Assembly (NCBI RefSeq): GCF_001704415.2
Contig: NC_030813.1
Span: 16,882,001 to 16,946,000, forward strand
Reading direction: 5' to 3'
DNA from: Capra hircus
Taxonomy: Eukaryota > Chordata > Mammalia > Artiodactyla > Bovidae
Length of the DNA: 64,000 nucleotides
Part shown: in pieces, positions 45,885 to 56,990 of the stretch
How the letters are laid out: every line of letters begins with the position of its first letter
Numbering within the stretch: the stretch's first letter is position 1
Notes under the pieces: model-generated
The model's input: the letters and a program-made list of their open reading frames with translations, nothing else
Told to the model about the DNA's origin: nothing
Database searches by the model: none
Position numbers and translations under genes: made by a program

Positions 45885-46092
45885 GAGTATGAAAGTTGCT
45901 CAGTCGTGTCCGACTCTTTTGCAACCCCATGGACTGTAGCCCGGCAGGCTCCTCTGTCTATGGAATTTCCCAGGCAAGAAAATTGGAGTAGGTTGCCGTT
46001 TCCTTCTCCAGGGGATCTTCCCAACCCAGGGGTCAAACCCAAGTATTCTGCATTGCAGATTCTTTACCATCTGAACCACCAGGAAAGCCCTG
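45885..46092 (-). mobile_element. Bov-tA SINE between duplication copies
   Basis: Preceded by (GTGA)n at 45869-45886. 'cagtcgtgtccgactctttt' to 'gaaccaccaggaaagcccTGG'. It lies in the 770-base interval between the two copies. Confidence 0.9.
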
Positions 46093-46403
46093 GTTGACAC
46101 ATAACAGTTCACTAATAAATAACCACAATGAGTTTCCTGCTCAGATTGGCTCTGTGGGTATTAATTAATCATGGTAAAAATGAGATGATGAAGGACGAAA
46201 AGGACACAGGTTTTAACCCCACTTATCACAAGTGCATTTTACAGCCAGTTATTCCACATCTGAAGGAACAAAATTTCCAACTGTACACAAATTAGTTGCT
46301 GGTTGGGCCTTGCAGAAAGCAATTGTCTGTGGTTGAAAGAAATATCTGACCCTAGACCTTTAAGACAAAAACCAACCAACCAATATGGATATGAATGAAA
46401 ATG

Positions 46404-46417
46404 TGTATTTTGTGATA

Positions 46418-46449
<32 letters not shown>

Positions 46450-46695
46450 TATATATCTTCTTTGCAGCTATTACAAGCCAGGCACCAAAGTTAGTCTCTT
46501 AATAATAAAAATTAAAACAATAATGGCTAAGATATGAATGGTTGCTAAATATTCCAATCATTTTGCTTTGTACTTCAGGTGTATTATTTTATTTAATCCT
46601 CTCATGATAATGTGTTCTTTTTATCCCTCATTTTTCAGTGAGGGATACTAGCTTTACTAGCTTCACTTACTAGCTCTACCTCGTAAGCTGGGTCT
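46404..46695 (+). repeat. Spaced direct duplication B, copy 2 (derived)
   Basis: Repeats 45340-45637 about 1060 bases downstream, then stops within the MIR-like segment at 'gggtctg' and is followed by a retroviral env remnant. Confidence 0.92.
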
Positions 46696-46699
46696 GAAT

Positions 46700-47450
46700 T
46701 GCTCTAAGCTGCCAGTCCTTCCACAGAGCCTCCTAGCGTCCCTCAGTGTCTGTCCCTGTTATGGCGGCTCTTCACGCTCCACCCATAGCTTCTGTTTCGA
46801 GCTCTACACCCATGCAGTGTATGCTGGGAACTTTAATCACCCCTTTCTCAATTCATTCCTTACATGAACCCAAGCACTGGGCTCGTTCATCACTACTGTT
46901 CATCTGATTAAGTCAAGATTCACCCAGAAACATCCCAGAAGATTTCTTTGGGTATACCTTGTTACCATGGTGGGGGTAAGCTGCCCATCAACATGTCCTT
47001 CGAAACTTATCTTGCACCTAGCCCGTGAGACTGCTGGACCTCTTCCTAATTTACAGGAATCCCTAGATTTCTTGGCCAAGATGATACCTGACAACCGATT
47101 GACCCTTGTTCATCTATTGGCAGAACAAGGAGAGGTTTGTGCAACTGCAACACTTTCTGCTGCGCATACACCAAAACCTCTTTCCAGGCAAAAATCCACG
47201 CTGAGGAAATCTGACAACAAGCTACTTGGCTTCATTAGACAATTAACCACCAACACTTGATATTTAATACGGGCAGGGAAGTTGAAAACTGGTCATCTTG
47301 TTTGTTTGCTTGGATCCCACAAGGTTTAAAAAACTTTCTGGCAGGAGGTTTTCATTTTTTATAACTTTTCTTTTCTGTCATGCTGATTTATGCCACATTT
47401 TGCCTAGTGCTCCACCATCTTCCCTACTGTTGTAAACCTGTGACTAAGAT
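46700..47450 (+). mobile_element. Class I-type endogenous retrovirus env remnant (surface end to transmembrane)
   Basis: A 97-codon open stretch (46967-47260) resembles the ectodomain of a gamma-type retroviral transmembrane envelope subunit, including a heptad-like helical part and the region around the conserved cysteine motif. Only one of that motif's cysteines is seen. A hydrophobic stretch follows in a broken frame (about 47330-47400). Stops and frameshifts are present, so it cannot make a full protein. No gag or pol was seen beside it. Confidence 0.7.
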
Positions 47451-47539
47451 TTTTCAGTCCAAGAAGGAGACCTAGGACCTCCAGGTCCAGACCTTCTATT
47501 CTAAAAACAGATAAACATGTTAGCCTTGAACCCTGAGAT

Positions 47540-47945
47540 TAACAAAAATATATATCCAAGCAGAACAGCTCCTTGGCAGGGGTAACATCACCCCTCCTAC
47601 CTGGTCAGCATTTAAGGAAACCCTCCTAAAGTTAACCTGGTTCCTTCCTTTCCTAGGTCCTTTAATAGGCATTGCTGTTCACCTTTTTAGCCCTTGTTTC
47701 TTTAACCTTTTGGTTACATTCGTGTCTTTTAGGATCCAAAAGTTTGAGGTAAGACTCTTGATGGCTCAAGGAATCCAGCCCATTCTGGCAGAAACAGGCT
47801 GAAGGTTGCTTAACAACAGGTCTCACCTGCTCCATTTTGTGACCCTAATCAAGGACTTACCATATGGAGCCAATTTGTATAATAAACCCATTTTCACGAG
47901 GAACAGGATAGATTCCAGAACCTGCCCCTTTTCAATAAAAACAGC
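47540..47945 (+). mobile_element. Second env C-terminal remnant and possible LTR start
   Basis: In another frame, about 47590-47800 reads as a hydrophobic membrane anchor with a short cytoplasmic tail, again of gamma-type retroviral envelope character. It follows the first anchor-like stretch, so the area may be two env ends side by side or one with an internal rearrangement. 47800-47945 may be LTR or 3' flank and ends with AATAAAA. Confidence 0.55.
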
Positions 47946-47948
47946 CAA

Positions 47949-48100
47949 GGGACTTCCCTGATGGTCCAGCGGTCAAAACTCCATGCTACCGCTGCAAAGG
48001 GTGCGGGTTTGATCCTTCGTTAGTGAACTAAGATCCTGCATGCTCCATGGTACAGACAAAAAAAGGATTTTTTTAAGTAAATAAAAATTTAAAAATAGAT
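47949..48100 (+). mobile_element. CHR-type SINE
   Basis: 'gggacttccctgatggtcca' to an A-rich tail. Confidence 0.85.
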
Positions 48101-48235
48101 AAAAACAACCAAAAAAGTAGAATCCTCTCAGTTGCTAGAGGTAGCATGACATAGCCATGAGCTGCTGTCCAGAAAAGAACGAGAGATCTCAAGAGTCACT
48201 GGACACAAAGAAAGGACAGAGAATGAAGGAAATAT

Positions 48236-48400
48236 GGACCGGATACACACTGGAATCCCCTGGGGAATTTAAAAAATTGTGGTACCATCCCCAAGAGATT
48301 TTAATGCAATTGGTCTGGGGCCCTGGCATCAGGATTTTAAAAATTCCCCAGCATCCCAAGGGGTTCTAATGAGCCGTCAAAGCTGAGAACCACTGACACA
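48236..48400 (-). mobile_element. MER5-type hAT remnant
   Basis: 'tggaatcccctggggaattt', 'ctggggccctggcatcagg', ending 'gctgagaaccactgaca'. Strand is tentative. Confidence 0.65.
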
Positions 48401-48482
48401 GAGGAGAAACATAATTGATAGGAAGTTGGGCAATTTTAGGAAAAGACAAAAGGGATGAGAATTATGTTGATTAAACTTTTTA

Positions 48483-48616
48483 AAGTTTTTTGTTTGTTTT
48501 TATTTTTAGCTACACTGCATGGCATATGTGATCTTAGCTCCCCCGCTAGGGATAAACCCATGCCCCCTCCAATGGAAGCACACATTCTTAACCACCAGAC
48601 CACCAGGGAAGTCCCT
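48483..48616 (-). mobile_element. CHR-type SINE
   Basis: T-rich start, 'gcatatgtgatcttagctcc', ending 'accaccagggaagtccc'. Confidence 0.85.
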
Positions 48617-48825
48617 TGACTAAACTTTTTATCCTTCATGGCAACTTCATGTTTTAAGTAACAACCATCTATTCAGCACCTGCTGTGTGCAAGGAACTAT
48701 ACTTCACATTTGGACATTCCTCACAGTGACCCTGGAGTTTTCTAGCCGAGGAAGTTGAAAGTCAGGTGAGGAAACTCCTCTGAGGACAAATGACTCCTAA
48801 GTTGCAGAGTCTGTCTTTCCTTTAC

Positions 48826-49195
48826 ACCAGTTACTCCAACTTTGGTATGCATCAGAGCCACCAGGACGCTTGCTAGAAAAGCCCTGTCACAGGGGTCCCC
48901 AAACTTTTTGGCACCAGGTTTTGTGGAAGACAATTTTCCCACAGCCAAGGGGTGAGGGGATGGTTTCAGAATGTTTCAAGCACAGAGATGGGGAACAGCT
49001 GTAAATACAGATGAAGCTTTTCTCACTTGCTGGATGCTCACCTCCTGCTGTGTGGCCACAGACCAATACCAGGGGTTAGGGCCCCCTGCTCCATCACACA
49101 GGGATGAAATTCAATAGGTTTTAACAGGCTTGAGTCTTTCTCCCCAGGTTAGTCTAATGCACGTGCTCCACAGAGCACTTTTGAGAAAGAGTTTC
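48826..49195 (+). mobile_element. Two nested hAT-type remnants
   Basis: The outer is MER5-like (48826-48888 and about 49110-49195: 'ggtatgcatcagagccacc' and 'taatgcacgtgctccacag'). It is split by a roughly 200-base element with inverted ends CAGGGGTCCCC (48890-48900) and the reverse-complement-like GGGCCCCCTG near 49080. Confidence 0.65.
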
Positions 49196-49278
49196 CCATC
49201 TACACTGTTTCCTCTGGCACAGGGCTCCCAACACAGTAGAAGTTCAAGAAAAATTTGCCAGAGGTAGGGAGGGAGAGG

Positions 49279-49487
49279 GGCTTCCTCAGTGGCTCAGCAG
49301 TAAAGAATCCACTTGCATCGCAGGAGACATAGATTTGATCCCTAGGTCAGGAAGATTCCCCGGAGCAGGGCATGGCAACCCACTCCAGTATTCCTGCCTG
49401 GAGTATCCCAGAGACAGAGGAGCCTGGCGGGCTACAGTCCATGGGGTCGCAAAGAGTCGGACACGACTGAAGCGACTTAGCACACAC
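49279..49487 (+). mobile_element. Bov-tA SINE
   Basis: 'ggcttcctcagtggctcagc' to 'gactgaagcgacttagcaca'. Confidence 0.92.
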
Positions 49488-49489
49488 AT

Positions 49490-50528
49490 GTGCAGGCAGG
49501 AAGGGAGGAGAGAAGGAAAGGAGGCAAGAAGGATATACTTTGGACTATACTAATAGTTGAGGAATAATTATTAATTGATTCTCTGAGTAATAACTAGGAT
49601 GCCTGTAAGATAGTAGTTAAAAATATTAAGGAATATATCTGTGGGGCTTGTTTGTCCATCTTTCTTCCTATTTGGTGTCCAAGAGCTACAATGAGAAACT
49701 CTGAGAATGGGGGTTTAGAGGCAGAACAGGGCCACCCCAGGGGTGGGAGGCAGGCAGGGTGGGTATATTCTTCCACAGGGCCACCAAGGTGGCCTGAGAA
49801 TGCCAGAGGCGTCCAGTTCCAAAGCCTGGGCTCTTGAGCACAAAGGTGCTTTCTTGTTCACACACCTATTCTGTTTAACTTGGTTTTGACATCCATGAAG
49901 AAAAACATCCGTTAACGCACAGACAATTGCAGAGGATCAAGCTTGCAGTTCCAGCTGGCATTTCAGCTCTATTTAATGAACAGTACCATCCAGCAAGAAG
50001 GATTCCATCCTTTTAAAGACAAGGTTATAGGCAAAGTGACAAGAACAAAATAGATCTGAGAGTTATATGACTCTGCCTGCACAAGCAGGAGAAAATCACT
50101 CTAAGTTATTTTCCATTGCCCCCAAAATCTCTATATCGAAAAAGTAATAATTACCAAGTTTCAGCAGCACATAATATTTTATCTAACCATATTTGTGGCC
50201 AATAAAGGAATTCGGACAGTCCCTCAGAGTCTGTGCACTGCCAAGGATAGAACTGTGTTGTAATATTGACAGAGAGCCAAGCCACATCTCTTCCTGCCTC
50301 GCCCTCCCCCCAAGTTCTCTGCAACCATCATTAATTGCCTGTCAAAGCCAGTGACAGGAGCTGAACAGTGACCTAGAGATAGAACTTCAGTGAATATTTT
50401 TCCTCTTTCAACTAAATGTATTTGTGGGTTTCTGATGGACTTTAGTATGTGTTTGTTGAATGCACGCAAAAGTCGAAGAATTAATTAACCTAAAGATAGC
50501 CTGGGAATCAATGTAAACAAGTCTACAT
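49490..50528. other. Intergenic, no gene recognised
   Basis: Purine-rich start, otherwise ordinary AT-rich DNA without a clear repeat or exon. Confidence 0.45.
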
Positions 50529-50640
50529 TGGACTTCCCCAGTGGTCCAATGGTCAAGACGCTGCACTTCCACTGCAGGGAACATGAGTTCAGTCCCTGGA
50601 CAGGGAGGTTCTTCAAGGTGCAGCCACAAAGGAAAAAAAG
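50529..50640 (+). mobile_element. CHR-type SINE
   Basis: 'ggacttccccagtggtccaa' to 'gcagccacaaaggaaaaaaa'. Confidence 0.85.
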
Positions 50641-50984
50641 GTACATAGCTGGAAAAAGAAAAGTACTTGGAATGGTTCAGAAATGCTGTAGTAGTTGCTC
50701 ACTAAATGAGTGTTACATGGCAGGGAGGAAAAAGTACTCTTTGAGACACGGAACCAGGTGAAGCACATTTATTGGAAACCCCAAGGCCGTTTCCAAAATG
50801 TGCCTAATACTAAGTGTCTGGTGTTTTTATTAAAAATGCAAATTCCCCACGCTCCTGCTATACATATTCGATTTCTGCAGATCTACTGCAAGGACTGGAA
50901 ATCCGTATTTACAAAATTCCTAAATACCCAAGGGCCAAGCTGTTATGGTCATGTGCTATTTTTTCTTCAGTTCAGTGGAGTTTG

Positions 50985-51100
50985 ACCCATTCATTCATTC
51001 CTCAAACTTTTATTGTCTACTGTATACTAGGCAGGAAGTTAGGTACCGGGAATCCAGCAAGACCAGGGAACACCAGGTCCTGTGCTTATGGGCGTACCTT
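50985..51100 (-). mobile_element. L2-like 3' end fragment
   Basis: 'cattcattcattcctcaaac' and 'ctactgtatactaggcagg' read as the reverse of the L2 3' end. Confidence 0.5.
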
Positions 51101-51957
51101 AAGGGAGATTAGAAACTTTCTCAACGAACTGAGATAACAACTCAAGAGCATTTTGAGACTAACACGCCTTTATTAAGTCCCTGGCCTGATAGATGAGAAA
51201 AGGGAGAGGACAGACAGAAAGAAATCTCTTATAAAAGGATTCAGACTCAAAGTTTAGGAAGATGCTAGGATGTGTGCAAATGCTTATTTTCTTATCCTCA
51301 CCGGCACCCAGGGTGGGGGGCCTGAGAAGAGAAGCATTCCTGTGGTTTCCTCGGGGTCACTGCAGTGACCAGAAGTAGCCACAGGCCCAGAGGTAAGGCC
51401 TGACATCCACAACAGGAACGTGTCCCTCCCTGGGGCCTCTGGGACTTGACATCGAACTGTTTCCAGAAAGTAAATGTTGTAATTACTGCAACAGATGAGT
51501 GAAGCTTTCTCTGGTTTCTGAAAAGCATTTGCTGTGAAGGTCTCCTCGGGGAGGCAATGGAGAGCCGGGGCCATGAGCGCTTCTCTTTATCAGTAGTAGA
51601 CAGTAATGGGTTCCAGGGCTGAGGTACCAAAAAGCACCAGAATCCTGGCTTCTCCACTTATTCATTGTGTGTGTCAAGGTAACTCCTTGAGCCTGTTTTC
51701 TTGTTCCTCAGGACTGTCGTGAGCATATATGTCAAAAAACATATGAAGTGTTTGGCAGAATTGCTGGGCCATGGTAGGCAATTAACAAGTCACTGCGATT
51801 ATTTTCATAGGTGTGCATAAAAAGGATAATAAAGATATACGTGTTGATGGATACCAGTTTTTCTGGCTGTCATCTTGACAAGTTTCCTACTTATGGAAAC
51901 TTTAAGTTTCCACACCCATCTTCCAGATTTTCTATATAGAAGATATGCATTAAAAGC
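51101..51957. other. Intergenic, no gene recognised
   Basis: Overlapping minus-strand frames at 51284-51677 have no recognisable domain. Confidence 0.4.
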
Positions 51958-52490
51958 TTTTCTGCAGTCCCCTGGGGGTGCCACAGATAAGAAACCACGT
52001 GTCAATGCAGGGGACATGGGTTCTATCCCTGATCCAGGAGGATCCCATATGCAGATGGGCAACTAAGCCAGTTGTTGTTGTTATTTTAGTTGCTAGGTTG
52101 TGTCTGACTCTTTCGTGGCCCCATGGACTATAGCCTGCCAGGCTCCCCTGTCCATGGGGTTTCCCAGGCAAGAATACTGGAGTGGGGTGTCATTTCCTTC
52201 TCCAGGGGATATTCCCGACCCAGGGATGGAATCTGTGTCTCCTGCATTGGCAGGTGGATTCTTTACCACTTGTGCCACCAGGGAGGCCCAGCTAAGCTTG
52301 TGCACCACCGCTACTGAGCCAGCTCCCTAGAGCCCATGCTCTGCAACAAGAGAAGCCACTGCGATAAGTCTGTATACCGCAGCTAGAGAGTAGCCCCTGT
52401 TCACTGCTGCTAGAGAGAGCTTGAGCACAGCAATGAGCTTCTGACTGCACATCACAGTCAAAAATAAGTTAATTAGTTAATTAAAAAGAA
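51958..52490 (+). mobile_element. CHR-2-type SINE split by a Bov-tA
   Basis: The head is at 51958-52066 ('gtcaatgcaggggacatggg') and the body resumes at about 52291 ('ctaagcttgtgcaccacc') to the tail near 52490. The interruption is the Bov-tA listed next. Confidence 0.85.
52068..52290 (-). mobile_element. Bov-tA SINE nested in CHR-2
   Basis: (TTG)n tail, 'gtctgactctttcgtggccc', ending 'gccaccagggaggccca'. It divides the CHR-2 element. Confidence 0.92.
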
Positions 52491-53059
52491 AAATCTTTTC
52501 TCATTCAAAGAGTGTAAGAGTAGGTCCTCATGGATTTAACACCATTAGAGAAGGATCCCTAGCACAGACCTAGCTGAAGATGGGTTTCCAGGGTCTCCAC
52601 TTTTATTCCTGACAAGTAAGAATTGTTCCTGGTATGCAAATCTTAATGACAAATGTTAAGGACTAAAGCATGACCAGTACTGAGTTTTAGCTAATCAATT
52701 TAGAGATCAGAAAGAGAGTTCAGAGCATTGGTGGATTATAGAATTTAAACAGTGGGTGAAACAAACACCTAAGGAGCTGGGGACAGAATGAAAGCAACGG
52801 GGACTTGGGGTCCCATTGGAAGGCGAGCCTCAAAGCAAGACAAGGAAGGAAAAATTATCAAAAGGAGGGCAGAGTATCTCCATTAGAACCTTGGGAACTG
52901 TGAGTAGTGCCTGGGTCTCAGCCTGGCACTGAACCCCATCAGGCCATTTATTCACTGGTCTATTCATGTGTTAATTCAACAGGTTTTTTATTATGGACCT
53001 AATGTGCAACTGCTCATCACAGCAAGTACATAAAAAATTCCTGAACAGGATTATCAGAA
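52491..53059. other. Intergenic, no gene recognised
   Basis: No repeat or coding signal recognised. Confidence 0.4.
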
Positions 53060-53275
53060 TGCTCCATGTAATGACTGACTTTGGGCAGGTTACTTTACCT
53101 TTGTGCCTTAACTTATTACTTGATGAAATGAGCATAATAGCAGTACTTACCTCATAGATATGTGATAAGGATTAAATTCTTATTCAAAGAATTCAAAGAA
53201 TTTAAAGTGTAAAGTGCTAAGAAGAGTGCCTAGAAAATGGTAACTCCTCAATAAATATTAGCTACTGCTTCTTAT
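53060..53275 (+). mobile_element. MIR SINE
   Basis: 'ctttgggcaggttactttac', 'tacttacctcatagatatg', 'agtgcctagaaaatggtaac' and 'ctcaataaatatta' appear in MIR order. Confidence 0.8.
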
Positions 53276-54934
53276 GAATAGAAAGTCATTTGGGTATCAA
53301 ACTAGGAATGCTATTTTTAGGAGATTATCAAATCTTTCCATCCCCCGATCATCCCTACCACCCCAACATACACACACACTCCAGTTCAAGGTCATAAGAT
53401 TTACAGTCAGCTCCACCTTTCCTAGACTTGAAAATTTCAGAGGTCTTTCCTTTTCCTTCCTTTAGATACCTCACATAAGATTCTTCTTCTGTTTCACTTC
53501 ATTCACATTCCCTCCCCTCATTTTTGCAACTCTAGAATTCCTGTTTCTGCTCGGAGCGTTCATTTTATTCTCATGCTTGCTGCTCTCTCTAATGAGTCTT
53601 TGCTTCTCCAACACCTATGACTGGAGACAGTTTAAAAGAACCAAATAGAAAGTGCTCAATAAATATTCTTTTCCTTCACTCTCATCATTTCTTCTAATGT
53701 GACTCTCTATCCTTGAGATCTATGATCCAAGTTAAAAATGACTGGTTCCTCTTAAGGTGATTAATAGACTTTAATTCATTCTTATGCCCTTAAACTGATG
53801 ACTCTCACAGGACTCAGCCTAAGATTTACTTATATTTGAGCTATGTCTACAATTTTCTTCAAATCTCCCTGTCACCATTTGCCCACCATAGAGAATGGAA
53901 ATCTCATCAAATTCCTGCCGACCCCACAAGGGTATTATAAAGGTTAATGAGGCAATTTCCCAGCAGTTTTTTGAGTGCTGAGAGTGTATGAGTATTATTA
54001 TGACAAAAATATTGAGGACTTTCAGTGCTTATAAAATAGCAGACATTTCCCTTAGGCTGTTAGATAAGAATTTTTAATTTTAACTTTTCAGATTTCAGTA
54101 AGTTCAGTTTCTTTCATCTTTAGAGTTTTGCTTTGATGCTATGGAATTCTGAGTCTTTTGTAAATTAGACTGTATATGTATAAATACAAATACTTATATG
54201 TATTTATATATGTACATAAATAATTTTATTTGTACTTAGTAAAATGCAAATGATTTTATGTATAATACTATATATATTATATATAATTATATGTAATATA
54301 ATACTCCAGTGATTTTATGTATAATACTTAAAAAATCCTTCTAGAAATAAGTTTCTGAAAGAATAACTCTTAAAGACTTGAGAAAGGAATATTTACCCAT
54401 CACCGCATCTTCAATCTGATGCTTTAATTCCCCCTAGGATAACAGTGGTAAATGTTACCTATGTGTAAATCTCTGCAGTGACAACTTGTTTCATTCTAGA
54501 AACTTCCTAAAATGTAGAGAATTCCTCTTTTTTGCTAGGGAAGGGCTATTTCATGTCTCCTCACCGCTCAAAGTTCCAACTCTTCCTCCATCCTCATGCA
54601 GCAGGCAATCTTGATTCTTGCTTTGCTGGGGAAATGAAAGCCATCAGACGAGTACTTCCATAATCTCCCTTCACCACACATTCGGCCTTCTCTCCAGAGA
54701 TGGATGAACTGTCTGTGCTTCTGGCTAAGACCATCCTCTCTCCTCGGTTTAGGACCCTGCACCACCGTTCTCCTTTCCATCATTTGTATCATCCACTTTC
54801 CTCTTCTTATTGAATTATTCCCATCAGCATAAAAGTATATTGTGAATTTGCCCATCTTCAAATAACTTTCTAAACCCCATGTGTCCCTTCAGCTAATACT
54901 CATTTCTCTCCACCCTTTTTTATTTTTTCTTGTG
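53276..54934. other. Intergenic, AT-rich, no gene recognised
   Basis: Includes a TATA-rich low-complexity patch at 54170-54340, where 'gattttatgtataatact' occurs twice about 60 bases apart. Confidence 0.45.
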
Positions 54935-55230
54935 TTTATTTCTTTTGTAAATTTTTATTTATTTTCCTTTTCAGCTGCACTCGGTCTTCATTGCTGCTTG
55001 TGGCCTTTTCATAGTTGCAGCAAGCAGGGTCTCCTGGCTGATGATGCTTGGGCTCCTCACGGCTGTGACTTCTCTTGTGGAGCAGGGGCTCTAAGTGTGT
55101 GGGCTTCAGTAGCTGGGCACAGGAGCTTAGCTGCTCTGCAGCATGGAGGATCTTCCTGGATCAGGGATCAAACCCACGTCCCCTGAACTGCAAGGCAGAT
55201 TCTTAACCACTGGACCTCGAGGGAAGCCCC
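54935..55230 (-). mobile_element. CHR-2-type long SINE
   Basis: A T-rich tail, 'gctgcactcggtcttcattg', 'agtgtgtgggcttcagtag', 'gatcaaacccacgtcccc', ending 'cctcgagggaagcccc'. Confidence 0.88.
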
Positions 55231-55716
55231 TCCATCCCTTTCTGGCGAAAGTCTTTGAAAGTATTGCATGTGCCTGGTAATCCAAGACCTCTCCTCCAGT
55301 TCATCACAAATGCCCAGCCATGCCATCCACCCCGCACTTCTCCAGGTCACCAGGGCCCTCCACGTTGCTAAATCTGCTGACCATTTCTCAGTCCTCATCT
55401 CCTGGGACCTAGTGGGGGCTGATGACCTAATGGATCACTCTCTCCATCTTGAAATACTTCTCTCACTCGGCTTCAGGACACACCCCTTGCCTGCTTTTCA
55501 TCCCTCTTCTAGCTGCTCATTCTCAGTCCCACCTTTTGATCCTGCCTTCGACATACTTCACTTCCAACCCCACCTTCAGGCCCCAGCCTTGTCTGAGTTA
55601 CTATCATCTCTCACTTATGTTATTGCAACTCATCTCACAACCGGTCTCCCTTCAGCTCCCCTTGTGGGAGTTTCTCACTGCAGCAGCCAAACTGATCCTG
55701 TTAAAATAGGTCAAGT

Positions 55717-56163
55717 GGGGGACTTTCCCGACGGTCCAGTGCTTGACTCCAAGCTTCCACTGCAGAGGGCATGGGTTCTGTCCCTGGTCTGGGAACCACG
55801 ATCTCCCCAAAACAAAGATTTTAAACAATGGAAAAGCATTGTTAAGGGTGTGATGCGGTCCCTTAGTCTCCCCAGTCCTGTGGTATTGCATCATACAGCA
55901 TGCTGTGCACTTCAGTGATACACACAGATGTGGGATTTGCGGCCTAAGGCCACATCCTGAACAACCTACCGTTCAGCTCCCTGTCGACTGTCACTTGCCA
56001 CCATAAAATCACGCAGCCACATTATCTCCCTGATAGTACTCATCCTTACCCATCCCTTCAATCCAAGGGGAAGACTTGTGGTGGTCATCTCCTGATGACC
56101 TTCCCTTACCAACATTCTTTATTCTTTTAATTCTATAATAAATAAATAAGCATGCATCTTAAA
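55717..56163 (+). mobile_element. CHR-type SINE with apparent 3' transduced DNA
   Basis: The SINE occupies about 55717-55805 ('ggggactttcccgacggtcc'). About 350 further non-SINE bases follow, ending in an A-rich stretch (taaataaataag ... taaataaaa). The whole is flanked by the same 15 bases, TAAAATAGGTCAAGT, at 55702-55716 and 56164-56178, i.e. target-site copies. Confidence 0.8.
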
Positions 56164-56307
56164 TAAAATAGGTCAAGTTGAGTCATCTTTCTGCTCAAAA
56201 CACTGCAGGGGCCTCCCGTTCCATCTGAAGTAAAAGTGAAGTCTCTTCTGCCCGCTGTGACAGGATCCTATGTTACCCTCCTAATCTCTTCTCCCCTGCC
56301 TGAGCTC

Positions 56308-56508
56308 TGTCGCTAAGTTGTGCCCGACTCTTTGTGACCCCATGGACTATCGCCTGCCAGCCTCCTCAGTCCATGGGATTCTCCAGGCAAGAAAACTGGA
56401 GTGGGTTGCCATTTCCTTTCCCAAGGGATCTTCCCGACCCAGGGACCGAACCTTCGCCTCCTGTATTGGCACGCAGATTCTTTCCCACTGAGCCACTTGA
56501 GAAGCCCC
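56308..56508 (-). mobile_element. Bov-tA SINE in L2
   Basis: 'cgctaagttgtgcccgactc' to 'gagccacttgagaagcccc'. Confidence 0.92.
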
Positions 56509-56990
56509 TCTCTCCTGCCCCGTCCCCCGTTTGTCACTCCACTCCAGCCATCTGGGCCTCCTTGCTGAGCCCAGCCCTCACTAGTCCGTTCTATCCACAG
56601 GGCCTTTCTCCTTGCTCTTTCTACTCTCCCCACAAACTTCCTCCTTCTTCTCCCCTCCCTCACTCCCTTCATGTCATTACTCAAGAGTTGCCCTTCTCAG
56701 GAAGGCCTTCATTGACCATCTTATCAAAAATTATAAGCACCACCCTCCCCCCCCCAAATTCATATTCCCTTTTTCAGCTTTTATTCTGCCTCAGCACTTT
56801 TCATATCTGCCTTTATCTCATTCATTTGTTTTTTATCTGTCTTGCACACTAGAATGTAATCTCCACGGGGATGGGGAATTTTGTTTTTTTTGTCTATTTT
56901 GTTTACTGTTTTATCCAGTGCCTAGAACAATATCTGGAAATTAATAAACATTCACTATAAATATTTGCTGAATAAATTATGAATGAAAGA

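Larger units (their letters stand above)
55232..56990 (+). mobile_element. Long L2 LINE fossil, interrupted twice
   Basis: An old L2 (CR1-clade) RT region and 3' end. The frame from 55268 carries RT-like words VTRALHVAKSADHFSVL and DHSLHLEILLSLGF, then the L2 3' landmarks ('actagaatgtaatctccacg', 'cagtgcctagaacaat', 'tgctgaataaatt'). It is split at 55716-56163 by a CHR SINE with extra DNA and at 56308-56508 by a Bov-tA. It is not a host gene despite the 216-codon frame. Confidence 0.8.

Noticed and set aside
55268..55918. 216-codon open frame as a host gene
   Set aside because: Its words match the L2 reverse transcriptase region, and the second half is a younger SINE insertion.
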